DNA from: Dictyocoela muelleri
Taxonomy: Eukaryota > Microsporidia
Assembly (NCBI GenBank): GCA_016256075.1
Contig: SDVU01000689.1
Span: 1 to 11,342 of the forward strand
Direction: 5' to 3'
DNA length: 11,342 nt
Positions 1-7,197 of the stretch are shown here, in pieces (position 1 is the stretch's first letter; each line of letters opens with the position of its first letter). The position numbers and the translations under genes were made by a program. The notes under the pieces were generated by a model. That model made no database searches. It was not told the DNA's origin and saw only the letters and a list, made by a program, of their open reading frames with translations.

Positions 1-63
1 ATGCTTATTTCAAATAATAATCATGTTTTATGCTCAAAGGAATGGGACTTTCCTCTTTTTTTA

Positions 64-73
64 GGGGGGGGGG
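64..73. repeat. G10 homopolymer tract
   Basis: Ten consecutive G residues stand in strongly AT-rich sequence and are followed by a short GC-rich stretch (ctggtggcccag). A second tract, G7, lies near 534-540. Such tracts are prone to length error in assemblies. No gene is visible around either. Confidence 0.9.
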
Positions 74-142
74 CTGGTGGCCCAGTAAGAACCATAAATT
101 TATTTATAAAATAATTAGATAAAAAAACAAAATTCAGTCTTA

Positions 143-173
143 GGGTTCTTTCAACCATGGTGAAAAGAACCCC
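143..173. repeat. 31-bp imperfect palindrome
   Basis: The sequence GGGTTCTTTCA, a centre of ACCATGGT, then GAAAAGAACCC reads almost the same on both strands. It could form a hairpin, or be the remnant of a terminal inverted repeat. No gene adjoins it. Confidence 0.7.
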
Positions 174-221
174 GAGATCCGATTTTCATGAGAAATTACG
201 CACATGTCATTTATTTTGATT

Positions 222-300
222 TTTTTAAAAAATTAATAGGTATTTACTAAATTTAACGTTGCGCACCAAATTTATAAATACCTATTAATTGTTTAAAAAG
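222..300. repeat. Small inverted repeat, MITE-like hairpin
   Basis: A perfect 16-bp inverted pair, AATTAATAGGTATTTA at 231-246 and its complement at 275-290, is prolonged inward by TAAATTT/AAATTTA with a one-base bulge and outward by T-rich/A-rich arms. The loop is about 13 bases (aacgttgcgcacc). No open frame is inside. The size and symmetry suit a tiny non-autonomous element or a solo hairpin, but no target duplication was recognised. Confidence 0.7.
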
Positions 301-710
301 ATTTAAATAATGATATAGAAGTAACTTTTCATGATGATATTATTTTAAATAAGAAAAAATAAGTACATATTTGCCGAAGGCATATTTATTATCAAAATAG
401 GCGCGGCAAACTGTTTTCGAACTAATCTATAATATTTTTTTAATTATTTATTTTCGGCGGATTACGGATCATGCAAATTGAAAACCTGACGATTTTCGAA
501 TCAGGAAATTAGCACTTAACGCGGATATAAGGTGGGGGGGTTGATTATATTGAGAATAATGTAAATATATATTTACAAAAACATGTGTAAATAATCTAAT
601 TATTAAATTTAAGGCTTTACAAATATTTATATTATAAACATCATATATATGTTCATACACTTAGATGTGAACACTGAAAAAAAATTGGTTCGAAAGTGTT
701 CGTATTTAAG
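301..710. other. Gene-free AT-rich interval
   Basis: No coding frame with convincing protein character was seen on either strand. A minus-strand open frame across 469-660 starts at GTG, is dominated by Ile/Tyr/Asn from AT-rich DNA, and is judged random. A short hairpin (CCTGA near 485, TCAGG near 501) and a G7 run are the only local structures noted. Confidence 0.6.
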
Positions 711-1755
711 GGGTTCCGCTGTATAATTTTTTTGCAAGGCTTTAATATAGATTAGCAAGTATTAAAAGGAAATTATTAAAACGTTTCGGCTTTTCAAATT
801 GTCTTTTAAACATAAATTCGTAGAGATTAACTTCAAGAAAATCATTAATGGTTCAATATTGATGCCTATGTCTCCTCTTAACTAGACCCCAACAACATTC
901 GATGTTTTAAGTGTGCATCAATGGATCATCAAGGCAGACAAAATTGTATCTATGATTTATCTTTCATGTGTAAACACCCCGTCAAAAGAAATTTTATTGT
1001 AGGCTGCTCACTTATCACTCACAATAAGTGTACCTGTAGAACATAACTTCTAATGATAGGCAGAAAAGTAGCAGTTGATCTACCAGGTACTGGAACTAAG
1101 AGGCGCATAATAGTTATCTTTTCGAATCCTCAGAAGATACACTAAGCCACCCTGTATCGACCTACATTATATTTACGTCTAAAAAAAGACACATCAATCT
1201 CCACGATTTTGGGTTTATCATCGTCATTCAATCCACCAATCTTACCTGTTAACTGGATAAAAACATCATAGCAGTCAGCCTTACAGTGTTTGCTTCACTC
1301 ACAAATCGTGTTTTTATTTATCCGGAGCATGTCAGCAATGTCTGACAGCTGTAATTCCTTTAGTAACACCAAAAGAAGGTAAGTTTTTTTCAAATGGGTT
1401 TCCATATTTTTCAAATAATGAATCCTCTTTTTCAGATACTTCTCTTTTGTGTTCGTGAGTTTTACAGTAGCAAATTTAACTGTCTACCGATGACATCTTA
1501 CGACAAAGTATTCTTATTTCCACAGATGCATCCCTGACAATCTTTAATTAGTCCATAGTATACTAAATTTGTCAATACTTTCATCTTTTATTCACCATTG
1601 ATTTCTCTTATAGTAGTCTCCTCATCGAATTATATGCTTTTTATTTATTCTTTTTGAATCATTTTAATGGAATCGTCTTCTTATAGAATATATGTTTTTT
1701 TTCAATAGCTTCATTCATAGTTAAAATAAAATTTAAAAATTTTTATGCAGCTCAT
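711..1755 (-). mobile_element. Decayed ISXO2/Merlin-type DNA transposon, copy 1
   Basis: About 1.05 kb containing a minus-strand ISXO2-like transposase pseudogene. The 3' end is set by GGGGTTCCGCTGTATAAT at 711-728, only about 15 bp beyond the transposase stop. A related inverted sequence, whose complement is GCTGCATAAAAATTTT, lies near 1736-1751 just upstream of the probable start. The two share GCTGYATAA followed by an A/T-rich run. The right end is much less certain than the left, and no 8-9 bp target duplication could be confirmed. IS1595/Merlin elements are cut-and-paste DDE transposons. This copy has many frame breaks and cannot be active. Confidence 0.7.
742..1718 (-). pseudogene. ISXO2-like (DDE_Tnp_IS1595) transposase pseudogene
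   Basis: Read on the minus strand, pieces in shifting frames follow the ISXO2 family order. A Cys-rich N-terminal piece (DCQGCICGNKN, near 1510-1550) resembles the family zinc ribbon. An HTH-like piece (LSDIADMLRINKNTICE) lies near 1300-1350. The catalytic core follows, with KIVEIDVSFFRRKYNVGRY around 1160-1210 giving the first Asp, IVSDK near 1010-1040 the second, and NIECCWGLVKRRHR near 875-910 the third acidic residue. The C-terminus (RFNNFLLILANLY) ends at a TAA at 742-744. The start at 1718 is the first ATG whose position suits a ~300-residue protein. Several frameshifts and stops, for example TGA where Trp is expected after the second Asp, mark it as dead. The family assignment rests on motif order and is strong. 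Confidence 0.85.
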
Positions 1756-1761
1756 TTTTTT

Positions 1762-1797
1762 TTACTACTGCTTATTTTTTTACTACTGCTTATTTTT
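1762..1797. repeat. Two tandem copies of an 18-bp unit
   Basis: TTACTACTGCTTATTTTT occurs at 1762-1779 and again at 1780-1797, followed by a degenerate partial copy (gctgcttata). The repeat sits between the two ISXO2-type copies and has no visible coding role. Confidence 0.85.
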
Positions 1798-1835
1798 TGC
1801 TGCTTATACATAAATAGCCAAAATTACGCCTAGTT

Positions 1836-1893
1836 ATATTCAAAATTTTTATTTACTTTCCTTTTTAGGGTGTATAAGAGGAGTTATATAATT
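1836..1893 (+). repeat. Repeat A: inverted-repeat end, left
   Basis: ATATTCAAAATTTTTATTTACTTTC, then CTTTTTAGGGTGTATAAGAG and GAGTTATATAATT. The same sequence occurs inverted at 2894-2955 (repeat B) and in direct orientation at about 2990-3049 (repeat C). Shared blocks are TTTTTAGGGTGTA and a GTTAT(A/G)TAAT end. A and B face inward around a transposase pseudogene and so could be its terminal inverted repeats. B and C face each other as a hairpin. Confidence 0.8.
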
Positions 1894-2919
1894 TTACTTA
1901 TTTTAATTTATTTAACATTTTTTAACATTTTTTTTATTTTTTTTATCTACCCTTTATATCATGAAAATCTATAAAAACTTAACAAATATCGGTGCTCTTG
2001 GTTTGAGAAAATATATAAGAAATGATAAAATGGCTTTGTTTTCTGATACGTCATAAGGTATTGCCGGAACGGAATTTTTGAAATTTTTGTAGAAATAAAA
2101 AGCAATTATTTCAAGAAGAAAAAGGTTATTTTATTGTTCTCGTTCTTTTAGTAATATATTGTCAAGAAGAGTGAATAATTTTAGATAATACAAAAATAAC
2201 GTTCAAAAAATTTTTTATTTTATGCATTACTACTTCCACAAAACCTTAATAACAAAAAATCTGTTAATAGATTTAGTTAAAGCCGCTCTACAATCACAAA
2301 AATGAAATATAAGATTGAACATAAAATTATGCTTTATCATAAAAAAACTAAAAATAAAATCGGTGGTATTGGTTTGATCGTGGAAGTAGATGAATCTTTA
2401 ATGGGATCAGAAAAATACAAAAAGGTCGGTATCCTGATCAGACTTGGGTCTTTGGAATTGTTGAAAGAGATTCAGGTAAGTGTTAAATAAAGGTTGTCTA
2501 GGATTAAAAAAGATCAACTTTAGAAAAAAACTATTAAGGAAATTGTTCATGAAAGCACTATTGTATGCACAGACCAGGACCAAATGTATATATCCTTAGA
2601 TGAAATTGGATATATACACTTCGATGTGTGCCATAAAAAAATTTGTGGATCTTGGATCCGGCTGTCATACACATACTATTGAAAACTTATGGAATCATTT
2701 TAAGAAAAAAAAGCACATCGAATACAGTATTACCAGGAAAAGATTAAAAGATTATTGAGAGTTCTTTGCTTTTTTTAGAAATAACACAGACATGAAATTT
2801 GAAAGCTTTATGGAGGCTTGGAATTAAATTATTTATTTTGGTTTTCGCAAAATTATTTATTTTTTATGGTTATTGTACAAAAATGTACTTTTCAATTATA
2901 TAACACCGCATTTACACCC
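1868..2919 (+). mobile_element. Decayed ISXO2/Merlin-type DNA transposon, copy 2 (candidate bounds)
   Basis: The transposase pseudogene at 1961-2827 is flanked by inverted repeats of at least 26 bp. GGGTGTATAAGAG continuing GAGTTATATAATT at 1868-1893 pairs with the complement of 2894-2919 (GGGTGTAAATGCG continuing GTGTTATATAATT), with about four mismatches. The inverted similarity runs outward for roughly 25 bp more, through TTTTTATTTACTTTC, so the true ends may be near 1840 and 2955. The total of ~1.05-1.1 kb fits an IS1595-size element. The alternative is that A and B belong to separate short elements and the pairing around the gene is fortuitous. Confidence 0.55.
1961..2827 (+). pseudogene. 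ISXO2-like (DDE_Tnp_IS1595) transposase pseudogene
   Basis: The catalytic half is clear. NKIGGIGLIVEVDESLMGSE around 2356-2412 carries the first Asp (codon at 2389). After a one-base frame change near 2423, RYPDQTWVFGIVERDSGKC matches the family WVFGGIER block. IVCTDQDQM near 2561-2585 carries the second Asp (2572), and HTHTIENLWNHFKKKKH near 2666-2716 carries the third acidic residue (Glu at 2681). The frame ends at TAA 2825-2827. The start at ATG 1961 is chosen from family length; the N-terminal third is too worn for its zinc ribbon to be recognised. There are at least three frame breaks. It is diverged from copy 1, so the two are not a recent duplication. Confidence 0.85.
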
Positions 2920-3050
2920 TAAAAATGAAAGTAAATAAAAATTTAAAAATATGAAAAAGATGTATTTTTTTCTCAAAATTCCCATCTTTTTTATATTTTT
3001 AATTTATATTTATTTTACTTTTTAGGGTGTAAAGGCGGTGTTATGTAATA
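2894..3050. repeat. 157-bp near-perfect hairpin (repeats B and C)
   Basis: Arms of ~65 bp (2894-2962 and 2983-3049) are inverted copies of each other. Both contain ATAACACCGC or its complement, a TTTACACCCTAAAAA-type block, and an inner GAAAAAGATG/CATCTTTTT pair, around a ~20-bp loop (2963-2982). The whole could be a MITE ending in ATAACACCGC/GCGGTGTTAT. It could instead be two transposon ends placed head to head, since B also pairs with repeat A across the ISXO2 pseudogene. No coding content. Confidence 0.85.
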
Positions 3051-3213
3051 GAACATCACCGAATTTTACTAAAGCTATAACCAGGCTAATTTAGTACAGA
3101 TGGAAATTTTCACAAATAACTTTTTTTTGGTTTAAAATTTCAAGATAGTTTAAATAGTTTTTTTTAAATCTTTTAATTATGTTTATCGAATAATAATCAG
3201 GGATGTCTTTGTG

Positions 3214-3374
3214 ATGTTTAATCAGGTACTTGGGAATGGTTTTATAATATATATCTTGGGCCTCCTTGAGGTGCTCTGAATTATATTCCAAAATACATTG
3301 AACAGTATTTCTCATTGATTTGAGCACACTAAAACATCTTGCCGAAACAACTCTTTGAATTTTTACGTTAATAA
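3214..3374. repeat. Direct duplication, left copy (~160 bp)
   Basis: Starts at ATGTTTAATCAGG and ends at CGTTAATAA, where the foldback element begins. It matches 4136-4295 at about 95% by eye, with differences such as tacttggg versus ttttagg and ccttgag versus cctagag. The duplicated DNA is part of the minus-strand coding remnant. Confidence 0.9.
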
Positions 3375-4135
3375 GGCAGACCGAAAAAACGCCTCCGTCG
3401 TTTTTTCGGGAAAATCACGGAGAAAAATACCGAAAAAAAGCCGGATTTTTTTACCATATCTTTTATGTTATAAAAATGAAAATGTCAATATAACAACCAT
3501 AAAAATTGAGCATGAATACTCGCCTTAAGCGAGTTCTCGTAAAATCGCCCTAGCACAGCGCGAGATCAGCGCGAAAACTTGCCACAAAAGTTTTTTAATA
3601 AAAAAATATAAAATTCTTATTTTTAACAAGAATATTCGATTCAAAGTTTTTTTACACCATCTCTAAAAAATTATTATAAATTACTAAATATAGAATCCTT
3701 AAAGTATAAAAAATTTCTTTTTTTTTACATATTGTATAAAAGACTTTATATTTAAAAAGTATGAGACACCTTATATGAAAAACTGTTTTCAAAAAATTGT
3801 ATGAAAACAATATAAAAAGTCTTAATTATACTTTGAGATTTACATATTTTGTAATTTATAAAATTTTTTACGAAGTAAGTCTAAAAAATCTTAGAATCAA
3901 ATTATTTCTGTTAAAGATATGAAATTCTTATATTTTTTTTAAAAAAAAAATCGTGGTTAGTTCTCGCGCTACGCTCAAGTAAGTTCTCGTGCAGCGATAC
4001 AAAATATTCTTATGGTTGTTTATTGATATTTTCATTTTTATAACATAAAAGATATGGTAAAAAAATCCGGCGTTTTTTCGGTTTTTTCTCCGTGATTTTC
4101 CCGAAAAAACGCCGGAGGCGTTTTTTCGATCTGCC
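3375..4135. mobile_element. 761-bp foldback element with long inverted arms
   Basis: Begins GGCAGACCGAAAAAACGCC and ends with the complement of GGCAGATCGAAAAAACGCC. The arms are nearly identical for ~135 bp (to about 3510 and 4000), including CGGGAAAATCACGGAGAAAA and ACCATATCTTTTATGTTATA. Weaker inverted similarity continues almost to the centre near 3755, so the whole unit can fold back on itself. A GC-richer inner stretch (3520-3590 and 3957-4000) carries GCGAGTTCTCG/CTCGCGC motifs. No transposase is inside, so it is non-autonomous. It abuts 160-bp direct duplications with no spare base on either side. I cannot assign a superfamily. Confidence 0.85.
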
Positions 4136-4295
4136 ATGTTTAATCAGGTTTTAGGAATGGTTTTATAATATATATCTTGGGCCTCCTAGAGGTGCTCTGA
4201 ATTATATTCCAAAAGACAATGAACAGTATTTCTCATTGATTTGAGCACACTAGAACATCTTGCCGAAACAACTCTTTGAATTTTTACGTTAATAA
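4136..4295. repeat. Direct duplication, right copy (~160 bp)
   Basis: Starts with ATGTTTAATCAGG directly after the element's terminal TCTGCC and ends at GTTAATAA. Beyond that, the sequence (catcttcatcacc) is not found beside the left copy. On the minus strand this copy has an in-frame TAG that the left copy lacks. Confidence 0.9.
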
Positions 4296-4529
4296 CATCT
4301 TCATCACCAACAATAGTTTTATATTCATTAGAAATACTAGAAATTTCGACAATTTCAACATTATTTTTTTATCACGCACTTTTATATAAAAATTTCCAGG
4401 TTTTTTACAAATAATAAAAATTTTTTTATAAAATAGTGTTGTATACCTTCTACAACTAGTAAATAACTACAAATCGAATCCATGTCATTATAAATTGAAG
4501 GGTTTTATTGAACATAGGATAGAACATTT

Positions 4530-4775
4530 AAAATGAAAACTAGTAAGGAGTGGTTTAAATTTTTCTTTAATTGAATTTATTAATCATGCATATAAAGGTT
4601 TTATAATAGATGTACAATTTGGCTGAAAAAAAATAGCACATTGTTCAAACTGTTTTCTCTTTTGTGTCCACTGGATTTAATTAAGTTTATAACTATCTTG
4701 TGGTCATTTTAGCGAGTTTTCAATGAAAATTTTAGATATGCGTAAAAAATTCCTGATGTAAAGCCAAGCTCTTTT
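4530..4775 (-). pseudogene. pogo/Tigger-type (DDE_1) transposase fragment
   Basis: Three minus-strand pieces appear in the order expected of the DDE_1 (pogo/Tigger/Jerky) catalytic domain. First is RAWLYIRNFLRISKIFIENS near 4710-4772, corresponding to the family 'AWMT..iF..WL..F' block. Next is SSGHKREKTV near 4650-4690, corresponding to the 'DNfsGHk' block, where the usual DN reads KS. Last is QCAIFFQPNCTSIIKPLY near 4585-4645, corresponding to 'lPPNtTSliQPlDqG', followed by INSIKEKFKPLL. Frame changes and a stop lie between and within the pieces, so it is dead. pogo-group elements are plain cut-and-paste DNA transposons of the Tc1/mariner superfamily. The helix-turn-helix N-terminus was not found with confidence. 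Confidence 0.75.
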
Positions 4776-4847
4776 TCATCCAAAAATTGCATTAAAGAAC
4801 TTAAATTTAACTTTTGAATTCTCCAAGCTTTTTATTTTCTTTTAATA

Positions 4848-4946
4848 GATGAGCTGAATTTTCTTTTATAAGATGAGCTAAATTTTCGCCACATAAAAGA
4901 GCCCAATTTTCGCCAAATAAAAGAGATAAATTTTCGCCAAATATTA
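4848..4946 (-). repeat. Four tandem ~24-bp units, coding-like 8-residue repeat on minus strand
   Basis: The units are 4848-4871, 4872-4898, 4899-4922 and 4923-4946, sharing GAG...AATTTTCGCCAAATAAAA. Read on the minus strand without interruption they give IFGENLSLL, FGENWALL, CGENLAHL, IKENSAHL and then LKENKKLGEFK, an octapeptide-type repeat. The frame stays open through all units even though one is 27 bp. It may belong to the broken minus-strand coding region on either side. Confidence 0.75.
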
Positions 4947-5058
4947 CCATATATCATCTTTGCAATTCTTGCAATTTCTGTTTCATATTCTTATCCTTTA
5001 AAAATTTATTAATTACAAAATATTTTTACATCTCACATTAATGTAAAAAGCCTTTCGT

Positions 5059-5128
5059 CGATATTAAATATGTTACTCTTTTCGTAAATACATTTTTTAG
5101 CAAGTTCTTTTTTGAATTCACCAATATT
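5059..5128. repeat. Direct duplication, left copy (~66-70 bp)
   Basis: CGATATTAAATATGTTACTC, TTTTCGTAAAT, then AGCAAGTTCTTTTTTGAATT ending in AATATT, next to the start of the 5130-5953 element. It matches 5962-6027, with CGGTATTAAATATGTAACTC and a GTAAGTTCTTCTTTGAATT block. On the minus strand it reads IGEFKKELAKKCIYEKSNIF. Confidence 0.85.
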
Positions 5129-5129
5129 A

Positions 5130-5953
5130 AGTCACGACGGTTACCCGACTCCAGGCAAGTTGTTGCCTTTTCGTCTCAGAAAAAAAACGCCAACTCACCT
5201 TGATGAATTTAAATGAATTTAAATTAATATTAAAATAATTTTTTGAGTTTGCTTATAATTAAATATATAGTGATTATATAGACCACTTATAGGTAAGCAG
5301 AAATTTATAAAAAGTATTTTTTTATTTAAGACATAGTGAAGAGATGTTTACATATTGATTTTTATATTATTTAAAATGTTTTAAGTATTTACCATAATAA
5401 TAAGACATGTTAGATAAAACTGTATATGATGATGTTTCTTTTTATTCTTATTTTGAAGAAAATATGCGATTAAAATGATAGATAATAAAGTTTGAATCTT
5501 TATTTATATATTTTTTTACTAGCAAAAGAAATAGCTTAAAATAATATTCCGGAAACAATAAACACGGTTTTTGCTTTAAAACGAGGGTTTAAACAAAGAA
5601 TGTATCGTTTGTAATTTGAAAATTTAATGAATTATTTAGGAGACGGGAAGATGAAACTATGTCTTCATCTAAACAGACATCATGTTAATCCATATAGTAA
5701 TTTAAAATGCAGATTTTTACAAAAAAAAATAAAGCTTAAAATGATAATTATAAATTTTAATATTTTAGTAGGGTAATTTTTCGCCTTGAAATAGTTTATA
5801 AATAATATATAAATTAGTATAAAATTATATAAAAAATTTACATTTTTTAATATTTTTTTTAAATCTTAATTTATTCTACAAGGCGAGTTAGTGCGTTTTA
5901 TTTTCCGAGACGAAAATGCGCCAAATCGCCTGTAGACGAGTTGTGGCGCAACT
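5130..5953. mobile_element. ~824-bp inverted-repeat element
   Basis: The left arm, from about 5130, contains CAGGCAAGTTGTTGCC, TTTTCGTCTCAGAAAA and AACTCACCTTG. The complement of the right arm contains CAGGCGATTTGGCGCA, TTTTCGTCTCGGAAAA and AACTCGCCTTG. The arms match well for ~50 bp and more weakly for ~20 bp outside (AGTCACGAC versus AGTTGCGCC), giving ends near 5130 and 5953. The inner sequence is AT-rich. A short ATATT lies on both sides and could be a target duplication. The superfamily was not recognised. Like the element at 3375-4135, it is bracketed by unusually long direct repeats. Confidence 0.75.
5407..5776 (+). pseudogene. Unrecognised coding-like fragments inside the inverted-repeat element
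   Basis: Plus-strand pieces of protein-like composition. ATG at 5407 opens MLDKTVYDDVSFYSYFEENM and stops at 5476-5478. In another frame, NNIPETINTVFALKRGFKQR begins near 5540, meets one TAA, and continues with NLMNYLGDGKMKLCLHLNRH until about 5776. Balanced codons and long open runs in AT-rich DNA suggest a decayed gene carried between the inverted ends. I recognise no domain. It may be the element's own degraded gene or captured host sequence. Confidence 0.35.
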
Positions 5954-5961
5954 ATATTCAG

Positions 5962-6027
5962 CGGTATTAAATATGTAACTCTTTTCGTAAATTTTTTTGT
6001 AAGTTCTTCTTTGAATTATTTGATATT
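5962..6027. repeat. Direct duplication, right copy (~66 bp)
   Basis: Lies eight bases beyond the right inverted end and reads CGGTATTAAATATGTAACTC, TTTTCGTAAAT, GTAAGTTCTTCTTTGAATT, GATATT. It matches 5059-5128 with a few substitutions and small length differences in the T run. Confidence 0.85.
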
Positions 6028-6056
6028 ATATTTTTCAGCACTCACATACTCATAGT

Positions 6057-6212
6057 TTAGGGTAATAAAAGAAAAACTTTGTCGTTTTGTGTGGTTTTTA
6101 TAAAATAATGAGTGGCTATTGTATTTTTTTGTGGATGTATTCTCGAAAAAACATCGGCTGATTTTAGCAGGTTGAATTGAGAAATTTTAATATTATTTGA
6201 TATAAGAATCCC
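6057..6212 (-). pseudogene. Minus-strand open fragment, unrecognised
   Basis: About 50 open minus-strand codons, including ISQFNLLKSADVFSRIHPQK and ATHYFIKTTQNDKVFLLLP, stop at 6057-6059. Beyond the stop, coding-like sequence resumes in another frame (YEYVSAEKYNIK) and runs into the duplicated segment. The residue mix is less Ile/Asn/Lys-biased than random AT-rich DNA would give. It lies between two inserted elements and may be part of one broken gene with the pieces at 5059-5128 and 7840-8060. No domain was recognised. Confidence 0.35.
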
Positions 6213-6466
6213 GTTCTACAATAGGTTGGTCACCACTTGTTCAAAATAGAAAATAGTCATCCATAAGAGGAAAGAACATCATTCTTATATAAAATAAGCT
6301 TGAAATGATGAGATAAACTCATATATATACAGTGCACCACCCAAATTCTCCACTTTCGTGGATTTGAAAAAAGTAGAGAATTACAAGGGGTGGAGAATTA
6401 CGGTGGCAAATTTTATTAGATTTAATAAAAAAATATTAAATGTTAATTTTATTTATTAAAATATTG

Positions 6467-6755
6467 GGTACCGAGTCCCCAATAAACCAAGAATTAGACC
6501 TAAAAAGTAGTCAAAAAGATAAGTTCTTAAAAATATCTCGGGTAATATTATCGGTTATCGAATTAATAATAAATTTTTATTATTAAAATGGTAATATACA
6601 CTAAAAATCAAAGATTTCTATTGTGTATATTACCATTTTAATAATGAAAATTTATTATTAACTCTCCCCGATAATATTACTCGAGAGCTTTTCAAGAACT
6701 TATCTTTTTGATTACTTTTTATGTCTAATTCTTAGTTTATCGGGGACTCGGTACC
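6467..6755. mobile_element. 289-bp hairpin element nested in the left arm
   Basis: Begins and ends with GGTACC. The arms of ~135 bp are inverted copies (GGTACCGAGTCCCC, AAGAATTAGAC, AAAAAGATAAGTTCTT, GTAATATTATCGG, AATGGTAATATACAC) around a loop of about 20 bases. Immediately to its right, GGGTTTTCATATTTATAGAC is mirrored at 7402-7422 in the opposite arm of the surrounding element, while its own sequence is not. It is therefore a later insertion into that arm. It contains no gene. Confidence 0.85.
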
Positions 6756-6768
6756 GGGTTTTCATATT

Positions 6769-6974
6769 TATAGACCATTTTTTTAAATTAATAGGCCCAT
6801 TTAAAAACTTATAGACGCGTTTTTCCAAAGTTATAATCACATTTCTTTCAGGATTTTAGATACATTTTTCAAAGTTATAGACATTTTTTTAAAAAAAAAC
6901 CCTGAATTTTTAGTGTTATAGACCCACTTTATAGTGTTATAGATCATTTTGCCGGAGTTATTAATCATCCGCGG
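6769..6974. repeat. Tandem array of ~21-25-bp units, left arm
   Basis: About eight degenerate units of the form TATAGACCCATTTTTCAAAGT. The complementary array stands at 7198-7420. Confidence 0.8.
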
Positions 6975-6986
6975 ATTTTCGTTTAG

Positions 6987-7165
6987 ATATTTTTTATCAT
7001 ATATTTTTCATCCCATATTTTTTTCTCTCATATTTAATTCTATTTTCCAACCCTTTTTTTACTATGGTTTAAAATATCGGCTAAAAAATATTGGCTGAAA
7101 AATATGGGTTGAAAAATATAGGATAAAAAAATATAGGATACAAAAATAGGGGTTAAAAATAATTG
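6987..7165. repeat. Central inverted arrays of ~15-bp units
   Basis: ATATTTTTCATCCC-type units (6987-7060) face GGGTTGAAAAATATAGGAT-type units (7070-7165). They form the innermost part of the foldback element, with the axis near 7065. Confidence 0.7.
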
Positions 7166-7197
7166 ATCGATGCGATTTAGCGGGTCATCAATAATCT

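Larger units (their letters stand above)
3091..4485 (-). pseudogene. Unrecognised minus-strand coding remnant, split by a foldback element
   Basis: Minus-strand sequence with protein-like composition. It includes LKSMRNTVQCILEYNSEHLK and a Lys/Tyr-rich end (ICENFHLY) stopping at 3091. Upstream, beyond the inserted element, 4296-4370 reads EISSISNEYKTIVGDEDVIN in the frame that leads into the duplicated segment. A further short open piece begins at an ATG near 4482. The element at 3375-4135 sits inside it, and the segment next to it is present twice. In the right-hand copy the frame has an extra stop; the left copy is open. I do not recognise the protein. It lies directly downstream, on the same strand, of the pogo-type transposase fragment and could be the tail of that protein, but this is inference. 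Confidence 0.45.

Noticed and set aside
469-660. Minus-strand open frame of 63 codons
   Set aside because: GTG start, Ile/Tyr/Asn-dominated composition, no motif; expected by chance in AT-rich DNA.
2040-2080. GGTATTGCCGGAACGGAATTTTT as an end of ISXO2-type copy 1
   Set aside because: Only loose similarity to the 711-728 end, and it falls inside the second transposase pseudogene; the 1736-1751 sequence fits size and position better.
3928-4137. Minus-strand open frame of 69 codons inside the 761-bp foldback
   Set aside because: It is a reading of the inverted arm itself, rich in Lys/Arg from A-tracts, and is explained by the repeat.
5130-5150. Shared AGTCACGAC at 5130 and near 10537 as a common transposon end
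   Set aside because: Nine bases with no further similarity on either side; chance match.
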